A stretch of 64,000 nt of DNA from Adiantum capillus-veneris (lineage: Eukaryota > Streptophyta > Polypodiopsida > Polypodiales > Pteridaceae), in contig CM043967.1 of NCBI GenBank assembly GCA_014529385.2, positions 79,691,278-79,755,277 of the forward strand, read 5' to 3'. Below the pieces are notes generated by a model. The model was given only the letters and a program-made list of their open reading frames with translations, searched no databases and was not told where the DNA came from. A program made the translations under genes and the position numbers. This document shows positions 1 through 11,536 of this stretch, one piece after another (the stretch's first letter is position 1; each line of letters begins with the position of its first letter).

Positions 1-738
1 GTATATAAGGTACCTAGGTCATTTTGAAAAAGGGGGACTTTAATCATAATAAAAAACATAGCGCTGTCGTCCACTGTGTGTGAGAGAGAAAGAGAGTGAG
101 CATGAGCTTTATCCTCTTGCTACGCCCGGCTCGCTCAACACATTGGAGATCCGGCTGCACCATTGTTGTAGGCTCGAGGAGAGCTACGCGACAACTCCAA
201 GCATTCCACGCGAGACGAAGCGCACACGCCGACGCATCTGCGAGCTATTTGTGGCCGTAAGTGTATCAAACGATGTCTGTTTTCTGCGTGCTAGTAGTCT
301 ATAGAATCGTGGCGACATAAGCTACACATAGGTACTCATAAATTTCAGTTTCGGGCACTTTCAAAATTTTGCTATGTCATCCTACGCGTTTTCCGCAGAT
401 GGTTTTAGAGTGAGGGTTTTGAGTGTAGAAGCTTAGGGACAGGTGTATCCTAGTGAGGGGATGGTGTTCCTTATGTTTGGTACGAATCTGGCATGATTAA
501 GTGAGTTACCTTCCGTATGTGTGTATGTGGCTAGGTGGTGTAGTTGAGAGCAGTGAGGTTCTTGATTGTGGTTTAGTTGGCCTTCCTGAGTGTTGTATGT
601 GTAGGATGGTCTCAGCCTGACAAGCTAAAGATATTTCCTCCGTGTGCCTATCGTGTCATATATGTCCTCGATTGACATTATGTTGATCTAGGTAGTGTTT
701 GCATGCACTTCATGGGTGTGTGAGTCGCCCTTCCAACA
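1..738 (+). repeat. 5' LTR (left-truncated by window) of a gag-protease LTR element
   Basis: The segment aligns base for base in length with 9838-10575, the end of the 3' LTR, with scattered substitutions. The window opens at the TATATAAGG box, so nearly all of U3 lies outside. It ends TTCCAACA immediately before a tRNA-Asp-type primer-binding site. The short reading frame near 80-304 recurs in the other LTR at 9917-10141 and is not taken as a gene. Confidence 0.93.
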
Positions 739-739
739 T

Positions 740-757
740 TGGCGCCGTTGTCGGGGA
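740..757 (+). other. Primer-binding site (tRNA-Asp type)
   Basis: TGGCGCCGTTGTCGGGGA lies one base after the LTR end. It matches the complement of the 3' end of plant tRNA-Asp with one mismatch. This primer is typical of several plant Ty3/gypsy lineages such as the Athila/Tat group. Confidence 0.85.
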
Positions 758-1282
758 CACAAGGACCTAAGTAGGTTTCCTACTAACACTCGTATGATGG
801 TTGCTTGATTTAGTTTCGGCTAAAGAAAGTGTTTTTCTTAAGTGGATCTGAAAGAGGATATTCCGCGATCAAGTGGATAGCCAGGAAGCGTGTGTCTTGC
901 CGAGGGTCTGCGACTAGATAGGTTTAGTTAGGATCTGTGGATTAGAGTATTTGTTGGTGGTCAAGTGATTTGTGAGGTGATAAAAGCGTTTACTAGTCCG
1001 TGTGTAGCAGTGAAGCGTTTTTCTACTCATAGATGCAAAACCCCATATGATTTGTAGGAGTAGCTTTAGGTAAGTGATTCGATTCTAATCTAGAGCTATT
1101 CAGCACTGAATTATTTGCTAAAGTGCTTGATTGCATTTGAAATCACGGAAAAGTGTGCTTTTGAGGATAAAAATGCATTAAACAAGCTTTTGTGGATATT
1201 TTTTGTATGACTGACTGATGATGTGCATATAAAAGAGCATTTGCAAGGGTTCTGTGAAGAAAACCTGCAATTCTGTAAACAT

Positions 1283-2720
1283 AGACATCCTACACGTAGG
1301 ATGTCTCAAGGGGGTTCTCGAGACCAAATTTTAAAATTCTGACTGCACCAGTGGGTTCAGAGGGTAGGTTTTACCCTAGTAACATATTGACTTGGGTGTT
1401 TTTCCCTAATTTTGTTGACCAAAAGCCAAAAGGCGGAGTCAGAAAACGTAAAATTTCAGCAAAGGCTTAATTGAGTGATTTTTGCATGTTTTTGCAATTG
1501 TGAAGCATACTTGCACTTGCTAAGAGCACCAGTGTGTTCAGAAGGTAGGTTTTACCCTATTTTCACCTGGAAAGGGGAACTTGACCATATCTTGACAGGA
1601 TAAGGCCAGATAGACTGAAATTGCTTCTAAGCACTTAGACATCCTACACGTAGGATGTCTTCACCATGATTTAGCACTCCAAATCAAACTCTGAGCATAC
1701 CACAGTGATTAGCACCTTAAGGAGAGTCTTTGGTTCAAATTTGGGGCAATTCTGAGCAGTTAGACATCCTACGCGTAGGATGTCTAAGGCATGATTTAGA
1801 GGCCAAATTCAAACTGTGGGACATAGCAGGGTGTTGTATAGCCTTAGGCAAGCCTCCTAGTCAATTTTGGTCCAATTTGGAGTTGATTTGACTGGTGAAT
1901 TCATCAGAACAGACATCAGGATTTTGGAACAGATTCTTGATCATTTAACCAACCTATAGGTGTCAGAATCAAAAAGTAAAAATAGCTGTGAGTTTAGCAC
2001 ATCAAGGGGAAGCTAAAGTGCAAGTTTGAGCTGAAATAGAGCAAAACGACATCTCAGGGTCATAAAGTGGTCAAAATTCTACTTTGGCCATATAGGGAGG
2101 TTCTAAGTATCGCAAGGATTCCAGAACTTTTTTCAAAAGTGAATTTGGACCTTGTTTGGCCTATTTACCAAGCAAAGACAAGAATTGCCAGACATCCTAT
2201 TCTTGGAGTGCACTAGAAGCTTATGCAGCCCAAATCTTGACCTATTGGCATCCAAATTCAATTTTGAGCATACCATTGGGTTGCTGAGCACTAGGAGAAT
2301 CTTGTGATCAAGTTTGGACAAAATCTGAGCAGTTAGACATCCTACGCGTAGGATGTCTCCAGCTTGATTTAGGACTCCAAACCAGCTTATGAGCACATCA
2401 CTGTGATCAGCACATCAAGGAGAAGCTGGGGTGAAAATTTCAAGTCATTCTGAGCAAAAAGACATCCTACGCGTAGGATGTCTCAAGGCTATTTTTAGGT
2501 CCAAATGAAATTCTGAGCATACCATTGTGTTGTTGGACTTAAGGGGAGTCTCCGGACCAAATTTTGTTAAATTCTGAGCATATAGACATACTACGCGTAG
2601 GATATCTCTAGGCCAGTTTTAGGGTCCAACTGTACTTTTGACCATACAGAAGTGTTCACAGTGTCACAGAGATCCCAAATCTTCTTTTAAAATTGAATTT
2701 GGACTCATTTTGACCAGTCT
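1283..2720 (+). repeat. Leader tandem array headed by a 24-bp palindrome
   Basis: The untranslated leader holds diverged units of about 125 bp. Each good unit starts with a near-perfect 24-bp palindrome whose core is CATCCTACGCGTAGGATG. Copies start at 1283, 1637, 1762, 2335, 2460 and 2584, with a decayed half copy at 2190. The 1762, 2335 and 2460 copies are perfect palindromes; 1283 and 1637 have ACACGT at the centre, and 2584 is degenerate. The spacings 1637-1762, 2335-2460 and 2460-2584 are 124-125 bp. A second small hairpin motif, AGGGTAGGTTTTACCCT, occurs at 1361 and, slightly altered, near 1543. Confidence 0.9.
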
Positions 2721-3060
2721 AAACTGCATTTCACTGTTTTGGCCATAACTTTCACACAGTATCGGATTGGAAAAGTTTTTATATCAAAACGTAGCCTGAG
2801 AGCGGCTCTACAGATCTTAGAGCAAAACATGAACTAAATGCATGCCAACGGCAACCAATTAGTTCTACTTTGAAAAAAACGTCGTTTGAGGCCTCAAAAT
2901 ACATCCGCAAGTTAGGGGTGTCTAAAAGCGACAATTTGCGAGAATAGTGACGAAACGGATGCGGTTTTGGACATAGTTTCGACTTTTCCCTAACCAAAGC
3001 ACTTGAACACAGTGGACTAGGTCTACTTGAACCAAGAAAAAGCTCTTAAGCCCAAAAATC

Positions 3061-4863
3061 ATGTCTACCCTAGATTCAAACGCAGCTTACACAAGCTTGG
3101 AGATCCCGACGATAGAGGAATATCCTCCCACAATGGATCTTCCAAACTTGCAATTGATGAAGATCCATCTTGTTGAGAGATTTTGGATGATTGTATGAGA
3201 GTGAAGGACTATATAGATACATTGACGACAATGAGGTCAATCTTTATAGGTGCTCAGATCCATACCTAGAAGAGATAACGGATTACAATCCTTATATGTC
3301 TACACATACGGAGTCGACTGTCAATGGAGATCTATAGTTGTCGACAAGTATGGAAGAGAATACAGAGTTGTAGAAAGCACAAATCCACAGACTGTACTAG
3401 AAAGAGGTGGATATTTGGTCAATGAAGGACCACAAATGCCTCCACCAAACACGAGAATTCCTATAGGAATTCCAAGAAGAGAGCCACCAGGATTCCCTTC
3501 AAGAGCGATAACGAGAGAAGGATTGGGAGAGTAGACAATCAACGAGTTAGACCATCCCAAGTCCAGAAATGGGTAAACAGTAAATACTCCGGAGATAAAG
3601 ATCCGAGAGATCACGTAACGGCTTTTAGAAGAGTGATCGGAGCAGAGGATGTTTTAGATTTTGCGACACAATTTGCGGGATTTTTATTGACTCTAGAAGA
3701 TGATGAGCTACATGGTTCACTCGGTGGAAAAATGGGATTTTGAGACCCTAGATGAGCTGTTTGAGGAGTTTAGTGAAGAATTCTTGCCAAAAAGCATTGC
3801 TCACAACACGGTCTCGCAAATCCATAGATTCAAACAGAAAGAGAATGAATCAGTATGGAAAGCATCATTACGGCTCAAGAGATATGTTAAGCTCTGTCCG
3901 AGAGCGGAATTACCTACGCAAGAACGACTGATACTGATCTTTATCCAGGGAATGAGACATGCGGGCCTTCAGAAGGATCTACATATGATAAGGAGGATGA
4001 CGTTAAACGAGTTGATCAAAGAAGATCTTTATCTAGTGGATAATTGTGAGGCATACAAAGAAAAGGACTTAAAGAGTCAAGGAGATGACACATACTCTCA
4101 GCACAGTGTTTCACAGATAAGTGAGTCCATTGCCAAGCCAATGGCACCTATTGATTAAGAAAAGCTTATCGACGACTTGGTCAAGAGGTTGATTCCTCTT
4201 GTAAGGTCTGATTCGGGAGAGCCGAAGTGGTGTGAAATTGAGAGAAAATGGACGAACCATACGGGGGAAGAGTGCTATTATAGCATGGAAAATTCTAGGG
4301 AGAGGTATGTACAACCTGTTCCAGAAGCACCTACTCCATCTAGATACATTACGGAGAATGCGCCAAGACCAATAGGAGTTTTAAGGCCACACCTTGTCTT
4401 AAGACAACAACCTCTGCTGCCAGGTGCTAGAATGCCGGTAGACATGAGATACATGCCAATGATGGAAGCATCAAATACACCAATGCCAGTACCAGCTACA
4501 ATGTGGTATAGCAACCAAAGTGAGTACTACCCTTCAAAGCAACAAAACGTGAGAGAAACACATGGAGTGGTGACGCCGGTACAACCTCCACCTCCTGGGT
4601 TTCAGTCGAAAGAAAGAAGGTATGAAATGGAAGAAAGGACATTGCGATTCATTGCAAATAGCGGCTTATCTAGGTCAAAGCTTGCTTATAGCCAAGAGGA
4701 AATTCTAAAAGAATCTCCTCAACCAGAGACAGATTGTCACAAAAGTCGTGACAACCACTTGGTCAAACAATGTCCTCATACGGAGATCACTGAAGTAAAT
4801 GCTTATTGTCTTGAGTGTGGCATCACTCAATTGATCCCCGACTGCCCGAAAAACCCAAACTAA
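3061..4863 (+). pseudogene. Degenerate gag of LTR element 1
   Basis: The likely start is the ATG at 3061, in the frame used by most of the later coding sequence. The capsid-like region runs from about 3530 to 4080: KYSGDKDPRDHVTAF near 3580, then a WDFETLDELFEEFSEEF stretch after 3725 and a RFKQKENESVW stretch, which fit the Retrotrans_gag family. In-frame stops occur near 3197, 3532, 4156 and 4861, and the frame must shift near 3530 and back near 3710. A CHKSRDNHLVKQC and CLECGITQLIPDC pair near 4735-4850 resembles a zinc knuckle but lacks the canonical histidine in the second box. It is followed by a Lys/Glu-rich linker. As it stands no full gag can be made. Confidence 0.8.
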
Positions 4864-5595
4864 ATCAGGAAAATCACGACAAATGTATTAGGGATTGTTC
4901 AGCTACCTAGTAGCTCAGAAAATGAAAATGTTGTACTAGTTCAAGTGGTTACGAGAGCACAAGCTCAAAAGAAAGCTGATGAGAATCCAGAGACAAAGAA
5001 CACGGAAAGTGACACGAGTCCAAAGATAGATGATGGACCAAAGATAGACGCACCTAGTCAGAAAACCAAGAGCAAACGAAATAGTTGGAAAGCTAGAAAG
5101 ACTAGGATGAAAGCACGAAGGGAACGAGAGCAAAAATCCATAACTGAGAAGCTTACCGAAGGTGGGGAGAAGATAAAACAACATGAGGAAAAGGAGGCAC
5201 CTTCTCTTACACAGATGGCTAAACCTCTAGAAGAACATCCACGGATGAGAAACCGAGAAGTGCTAGTTCAGGAGGATCTGTGTTGGCAGAGAAGGTTAAT
5301 GAGATATTAGATACCCTCTTGAAAGCCTATGATGTGAGGCTCAAAAACAACCAAACCCAAGAACACAGGTGGATGACATATCCCGATGCGGAACTAGAAA
5401 AGCAAAGGTTTGAAATGTGCCAGAAAATGATTCAAACAGCCTAAGCTTTACTAGAACCACCAGTTGCAAAACCTGAGGATGTGATCCGTGTCATGCCTAC
5501 ACAAGTAATCCCACCAAACCAGGAACTAAAAGAGCCAGATTCTATTCATGAGCACAGACCAAACCTCAAAGACCTAGCTAGCATTAGAACCAAGG
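4864..5595 (+). pseudogene. Gag-protease linker, charged, broken
   Basis: The frame continues directly through the TAA at 4861 into a VVTRAQAQKK stretch and a strongly Lys/Arg/Glu-rich segment (4945-5307). After a shift it reads on through an EHRWMTYPDAELEKQRFEM stretch (about 5365-5420), with further stops. It has no recognisable domain. The position between gag and protease indicates a polyprotein linker. Confidence 0.55.
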
Positions 5596-7134
5596 ATGGT
5601 ACTGAATACCACGGATAACTCTTCCGAGGGATTTCACCAAGCTATACCTGAGGATTGTAAAGAGATAGATGGTCTTGACGAATTGTGGAAACAAGTCAGA
5701 GAGGCCAATGAAGCCGATGACCTAAGAAGACGAGTAGACAAGACTAGTGATGAACGAGGAGTGTTTCTACCACCAATAGAGGAATTTGAGACTGGATCTC
5801 AAATGAATCTAGACGTGCGATCGTATTGGGGCGACAAAGGATCTATACAATCTATGGATAGTCAACCCCATTCGCTAAGAACACTACCGTCCTACATGGG
5901 AGAGTATGAGACCAAGTCAGATGTAGGTGCAGTCCCATCACAGAGACTGTCTCCCAACAAGGCCATCGATTCAAAGGGGCTAGTAGATATTCTATCTACC
6001 TCAGTCACCTGTACAATAATGTTAGCCGAGTTGCTCAGAATAAGACTAAACATGTGGGCTAATGTGGGTAAATGTCTAGAGGAATTTGGTGTAAAAACCC
6101 CAATGACTCAAATCGAGGAAGGCATCAAAGAGCTTGAAATGCCTCAACTAAATACTAGGCCAGTGCCATTAAACAAGGTAGGCGAGTATTACGAGGGAGA
6201 AGATGGAAACACCACCCTTCCTGTGGAATTCAATGGTGTAAAAACCATGGCAATCCTTGACAGTGGAGCTGGTGTGGCCATTGCAACCAAAGAGGTTTGG
6301 AAAAAATGGGGAAAACCTGCCTTGATATCCACACGAATGACCCTACAGCTTGCAGACGGACACAAGGAAAAGCCCCTAGGACTGCTAGAAAAAGTACTTG
6401 TTACTTCTTGTGGAATTGAATATGAACACACTTTTGTTTTTGTTGACTTTGGCAAGAAGAACAACTATGACATCATTCTGGGAAGACCATTCATGCGACA
6501 ATTGAAAATGGTCCAAGATTGGTGTTATGACCATATATACTCGAGACATATGGAAACCATAACAAAGATAAAATTGAGGGACCATAGCTATAGGGATGTG
6601 ACGAGAACACTGGTTGAGAAGTTTGATTCCGCCACAGTAGCAGGGTCAGAACTTCCAGCTTGGTTAGGTAAGCCTAAAGAACTGTGGATGTGTGGAACTT
6701 CACAATGTGGTAGCTTGAAACGTGAGGAATGTATCCTAGAGCGGGTTATAGAGGATAAGGACTATATCCCAGAACCATTTCCTGAAGAAGAGTTAGAGCC
6801 TTTTGGATGGGAACACATCTTGGCTACTCTGGACGTGTGCGCCGTGGAGGATGCTCCCACAACAAAGTTTTGTGATGAAAATGGCTATGATGTCGTTCCT
6901 TATTTTGCAGTGAGTGTAATCCAGGAAAACGAAGAGAACCAGACATCAACAAGCTCTCGACATAAGGAGCAAACAAAGAAATGTGGAGAATCAAAAGATG
7001 AAGAAAACGACGAGTTCTATGACTCTGTAGAACACTTAGAGCTTCCAGAAGATCAACGACCCGGGAATCAATGTTATCGCTACACAAATAAAGTGCATCA
7101 AAAGTGGATTCCAAAGTCCTCGGTGAAGACATAG
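5596..7134 (+). CDS. Retropepsin-type aspartic protease region of LTR element 1
   Basis: An open stretch of 512 codons, in the same frame as gag. An acidic N-terminal part of about 210 residues is followed by a retropepsin fold. The catalytic motif is AILDSGAGVAIATKEVW (near residue 220), followed by LQLADGHKEKPLG, a hydrophobic FVFVDFG strand, and the YDIILGRPFMRQL motif that forms the flap and hydrophobic core of gag-asp proteases. The C-terminal 180 residues are acidic and of no known family. It would process the element's Gag. The first ATG in the open stretch is used, but the natural product was probably a longer gag-protease fusion. The TAG at 7132 looks secondary, because the frame stays open beyond it. 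Confidence 0.8.
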   Translation: MVLNTTDNSSEGFHQAIPEDCKEIDGLDELWKQVREANEADDLRRRVDKTSDERGVFLPPIEEFETGSQMNLDVRSYWGDKGSIQSMDSQPHSLRTLPSYMGEYETKSDVGAVPSQRLSPNKAIDSKGLVDILSTSVTCTIMLAELLRIRLNMWANVGKCLEEFGVKTPMTQIEEGIKELEMPQLNTRPVPLNKVGEYYEGEDGNTTLPVEFNGVKTMAILDSGAGVAIATKEVWKKWGKPALISTRMTLQLADGHKEKPLGLLEKVLVTSCGIEYEHTFVFVDFGKKNNYDIILGRPFMRQLKMVQDWCYDHIYSRHMETITKIKLRDHSYRDVTRTLVEKFDSATVAGSELPAWLGKPKELWMCGTSQCGSLKREECILERVIEDKDYIPEPFPEEELEPFGWEHILATLDVCAVEDAPTTKFCDENGYDVVPYFAVSVIQENEENQTSTSSRHKEQTKKCGESKDEENDEFYDSVEHLELPEDQRPGNQCYRYTNKVHQKWIPKSSVKT

Positions 7135-7911
7135 CCACCACAAGCATCCTCATACATGGCTCCTAATAAGGATGCAAAGACTCAGCTAGGAGGAATACGA
7201 CCAGAGCAACGAGCTAACAATGCTCTAATCAATGGGCTAGAAAAGTCCTCCGGAAAACTACCACCCATGAGCAAACAGAAAGTAACTATCCACTACTAGC
7301 AAAAAAATCAAGGGAAAGTACAAGAAGTCAACCTTGCTGAGGATAGTAGCGATAGTGATGAATCTTACGACATCCCCTATCATCAACTCAGCCAAGAAAC
7401 TCGACAAATCTCGATACCAAAAAGCCAGATCGGCCAAAAACAGATATGGATCAAGAAGACAAAGATCTCTAATGACAAATCACAAGATCCAACACCAAAA
7501 CAAAAACAAGGAAAGCGTGCACGAACGGGTAAGAATATCACAAAGTCGCAAGCTTTCACAACTCAGGTTTGGGCTCCAAAGAAGTTGATTCAAGCATAAA
7601 AAAGTCAGTAATTCATTTGGATTCCAAAACAACCACAGTATCAACTTTCAAAGCCTAAATCCCGTCCCCAACCAAGTGTACAAGGGCTGAAGCAAAGACC
7701 ACTGTCGACTCACACAACAAAAAGGTGGATCCCAAAGAAGACTCTTCAAACACAAACGAAGCACGGGCAAGTATGGGTTCCCAAACGAGCGTCAGCAACA
7801 AAACAACCAATAATCGCAAAGAAATGGGTCCCAAAGAAGAACAAAAAACCTGCTGTCAGTGCATCGCCGCTTGAATTCTTGCAATTCTTCCTACGATTAC
7901 AGTACAATTAG
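7135..7911 (+). pseudogene. Trp-x-Pro-Lys repeat tail of the protease polyprotein
   Basis: The protease frame continues for 259 codons, broken only by TAG at 7132 and about 7297 and by TAA near 7597 and 7609. It then terminates at TAG 7909. The tail is basic and carries six W-[I/V/A]-P-K motifs: WIPKS at 7105, WAPKK near 7570, WIPKQ at 7618, WIPKK near 7724, WVPKR near 7774 and WVPKK near 7825. I recognise no domain. No reverse transcriptase, RNase H or integrase motif occurs here or downstream, so this is the end of the element's coding capacity. Confidence 0.6.
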
Positions 7912-9605
7912 AAGAGAGCAGGTCGCTTCAATCAAGCAACGATACAGGAGCTTCAAAGACCATTACATTGCTTAGAATAGGAAGCCTTGCCAACAAATGC
8001 CAATAAGCAAATTTCTTATACCCACATCTTGCACAACATAAATCTTTTCCATGCATTGATTGTGTATGCATAATAGGGCTACATTACAAGACCTGCATAG
8101 GCACAACTTTTAATTGCCCAAGCACAAGACATATCCTTTGCGATACCCTGTCGTAAAGGATGGCTCCAAATAGGAAGGGGGGAGGCATTCTGAATGCGGA
8201 CCTAACATTATGACTATTAGAGGGCAATGTTTTGTGAGATGGATTGAATTTTTGCGTTTTATTGTGATAATTTTTTTAACGAAATTTAGAGTATATGCCC
8301 TCATAGTAGTGTTACAGAAGAGTATGGGGACAAAATATATGAGCCCCTAGGGACATGTGTATAGTGTACATAGCATTTAGATTTCTATTTGAATGATTTT
8401 TCTTTTGTTGAGTTGTTTTAAGATTTTCTTTGTTTATTTATTAAGAAAAAAAAATCCATAATCCACATGAAGAAAAGACTGACGAGAGGCCTGAGCACTA
8501 CAAAGAGAAGAAGGCACAGGAAAACGATAAAACTTCACGAAGTATGTCTCGGCAACCACTATAACAGCCGAAGAACTTGTCACAAAGTAGTGTCAACAGG
8601 CAACCGAAAAGTCATAAAAGTCAGAGTCGAGTAGCTAAGCCACAAAATGAGTGAGGTGTTAGTCCCAAAGCTTCAAGTAATATTCTCTATGGTCTAAGCG
8701 TCTTACCTATTTTAGGTACTGCTCAAGCTGGAAGAGTTGAGCATATTTACGTTGTGTCACTCATGTTGGTATAGGTGAGAAAAAGAGTCGAAGTCTAAGT
8801 ACTTAAGTCTGGTGAAGTGAAGGAGAAGGTCCAAAAGACACTCACGTACTGAGCACAGTGAGATACGAGTGGAGAAACTTCTACATCGAAAACCCTTCTT
8901 GGAAAGGTGGAAGCTATTGACAAATCTTTTCATATCACATGTGCTACATTTATTCCTCGAAACACCCATCATCTCCTTCTTTCACATTGCATGCTTTTGG
9001 TGACAAATTTCTCATATGCATATAGAGTGTCCCATAATTGGCACTTGCATCAGGCACTCTTTCCGTGTTTCACCCAAGCACTCACCTTTCATGAACATGT
9101 ACTTCACGTTAAACTGCTCGACTCCAATAAGAGCGTATACCAAAGGCATTTTTTCCCACCGCGTTTTTTCCCTTTGGTCATCCAGGTTTTAGACCCTAAA
9201 TTAAAGACACCTATCACCATCCTCTTGTTCATATTCCTTCTACATCAACAATAAGGAAATGCTACTCAAATCAATTGACAAATGAATTCGAGCACCAATT
9301 TCAGATCATAGCATACTTCTCCTCAATGGCGAGTGGAAGAATGGCCTACAATGACAAAGCTGCAGACAACACTAACAACATGATTGCACAGGAACAATGA
9401 AGTCCCCAATGAAGAAGAGGAGACATAAAAGTAATCAGAGGATCTCAAAAGATGAATGGTTATGATGATAGATGTCCGCTCTAATGGATCATAGTTCTTG
9501 TTGTGGTTCAACAAAGTTACAAGCAGTGCAACAGATGCAGCCAAAACGACAGCAAAGACCACATCGCCATCGACAATCAGGTCATGTCAGGGACGACATG
9601 AACGC
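7912..9605 (+). other. 3' noncoding interior of LTR element 1
   Basis: About 1.7 kb between the end of the coding frame and the polypurine tract. Open stretches are short and unlike any known family. I see no RT (YxDD) or integrase (HHCC, DDE) motif on either strand. It is probably untranslated interior, or a remnant of a deleted pol region. Confidence 0.6.
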
Positions 9606-9617
9606 AAAAGGGGGGAT
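9606..9617 (+). other. Polypurine tract of LTR element 1
   Basis: AAAAGGGGGGAT sits directly before the TGTTGACC that opens the 3' LTR, as expected for the plus-strand primer. Confidence 0.85.
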
Positions 9618-10575
9618 TGTTGACCGCTGGGTCAACAACACAACATAACTCAAGTTTCGTACCAAAGTCTTATCTTTTGCGAGTTATGAAATGCTACGGA
9701 TTATGGCTATAAACATCATTTGTAATGAGTAGTTATTCTAGTTTCAGAAGCCGGGGTGCAATGGCACTTCCAGATTGTAAATACAAAGCCATTTGACCCT
9801 TTCAACCCCATATTTGGTTAAACCTAAGGTAGCCTTAGTATATAAGGTACCTAGGTCATTTTGAAAAAGGGGGACTTTAATCATAATAAAAAACTTAGTG
9901 CTGCCGTCTACTGTGTGTGAGAGAGAAAGAGAGTGAGCGTGAGCTTTATCCTCTTGCTACGCCCGGCTCGCTCAACACATTGGAGATCCGACTACACCAT
10001 TGTTGTAGGCTTGAGGAGAGCTACGTGAAAACTCCAAGCATTCCACGCGAGACGAAGCGCACACGTCGACGCATCTACGAGCTATTTGGGGCCGTAAGTG
10101 TATCAAACGATGTCTGTTTTCTGCGTCCTAGTAGTCTATAGAATCGTGGCGACATAAGCTACGCATAGGTAGTCATAAATTTCAGTTTCGGGCACTTTCA
10201 AAATTCTGCTATGTCATCCTACACGTTTTCCGCAGATGGGTTTAGAGTGAGGGTTTTGAGTGTAGAAGCTTAGGGACAGGTGTATCCTAGTGAGGGGATG
10301 GTGTTCCTTATGTTTCATACGAATCTGGCATGATTAAGTGAGTTACCTTCTGTATGTGTGTATGTGGCTCTGTGGTGTAGTTGAGAGCAGTGAGGTTCTT
10401 GATTGTGGTTTAGTTGGCCTTCCTGAGTGTTGTATGTGTAGGATGGTCTCAGTCAGACAAGCTAAAGAGATTTCCTCCGTGTGCCTATCGTGTCATCTGT
10501 GTCCTCGATTGACATTATGTTGATCTAGGTAGTGTTTGCATGCACTTCATGGGTGTGTGAGTCGCCCTTCCAACA
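9618..10575 (+). repeat. 3' LTR of LTR element 1 (958 bp)
   Basis: It starts TGTTGACC, which forms a small inverted repeat with GGGTCAACA just inside, and ends CTTCCAACA. Its last 738 bp match 1-738 without net length change. TATATAAGG at 9839 is a plausible U3 promoter box. The target duplication cannot be checked because the left end is outside the window. Confidence 0.93.
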
Positions 10576-11536
10576 GCAACATGAAGTGCAAGCCGAGGTG
10601 CCTAGTGAAGACCAAGTGGAGCAGTCTAGGCCTACAGGTGATAGTGTGCAGGTAAAGCAGGTGTGGAGTGCCATGCTAATGGCCATGTTGGTCAAGGTAG
10701 CTGTGGAATATGCTTTGGTTGTACAACAGGTACAAGAAAGAGCTTTTGTGGCTATGGAAAGTGGACAAGTCATAGGAATAGATTGGCAATAGGTGTTGGA
10801 GGAGCCATATGGATCTATTTGCTTCGGTGATGAGGATGATTGGGGCTTTGATGACCCAGTAGATGAGTTGGATGGAGAAGCACAGGTGCTCGGTGGAAAA
10901 TCTTTGGCAGGATACAAGTGATGCAAGGGCTAGCCCCTCCACAAGTGGAGGTTCCTTTGGGAGAGCAGGAGTCTCCTTTCATGGTTGTGCTGACAGAGGC
11001 TATTGTGGGAGAGTATGCATATCAGCCTCAATGCCCTTCACAAATCGTTTTACATGGTTGGGAGACAGGGTCGGATATGTTCGCTGAAAGTGATGGTGTG
11101 TACGAGAATAATGGCATGCTCGATGATGTCTTGTTTGAGGTGGACGATTTTCTTATGGATTCCTGGAGCGAGGGAGATATGCCAAGAGCAAGCTATGTGG
11201 ATGATTGGTTGTGTGCGGGAGTGCGACACTATAAGAAGATACTGTTAGCGGGTGGAGATGATCAATGTCAAGTGTTTGACCCAGGTGGTGTCTATGCGGT
11301 AAAGCAGGGGGCTGGGCAACCCGCTTGAGCAACAACGGCGGGTGACAGATGCTAGTCTATGTACATATGCTAGGCGTTTTTGTAGTATACAAAGAGTTTG
11401 TTTTTGGTGTGTAGTTTTTTAGTGCAATAAGCTCATGTGTGGTTGAAAAATTTTCAATGAGGGGGTGGGCAATGATGGTGCAACAAAGGTTGGTCCGAGC
11501 TAGAAAGTGGTCTATGCCAGGCAAAGGCTACAGGCA
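10576..11536 (+). other. Unassigned segment between two LTR elements, with an acidic reading frame
   Basis: The sequence between the 3' LTR of element 1 and the next LTR. It holds two overlapping open stretches on the plus strand, 10532-10792 and 10918-11328. The latter gives an acidic 136-residue product with a run like DDVLFEVDDFLMDSW and a C-terminal AVKQGAG. Stops and a frame change separate the two, suggesting one decayed frame. A GAGGGGGTGGG purine run at 11459-11469 resembles a polypurine tract, so this may be the 3' part of a third retroelement. No family recognised. Confidence 0.4.

Noticed and set aside
80-304. A 74-codon frame in the LTR
   Set aside because: Starts at GTG, lies in the LTR and recurs in the other LTR copy; no family.
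1283-2607. A CRISPR-like array, from regularly spaced palindromes
   Set aside because: The spacers are themselves diverged repeats, the host is a plant, and the block lies inside a retrotransposon leader.
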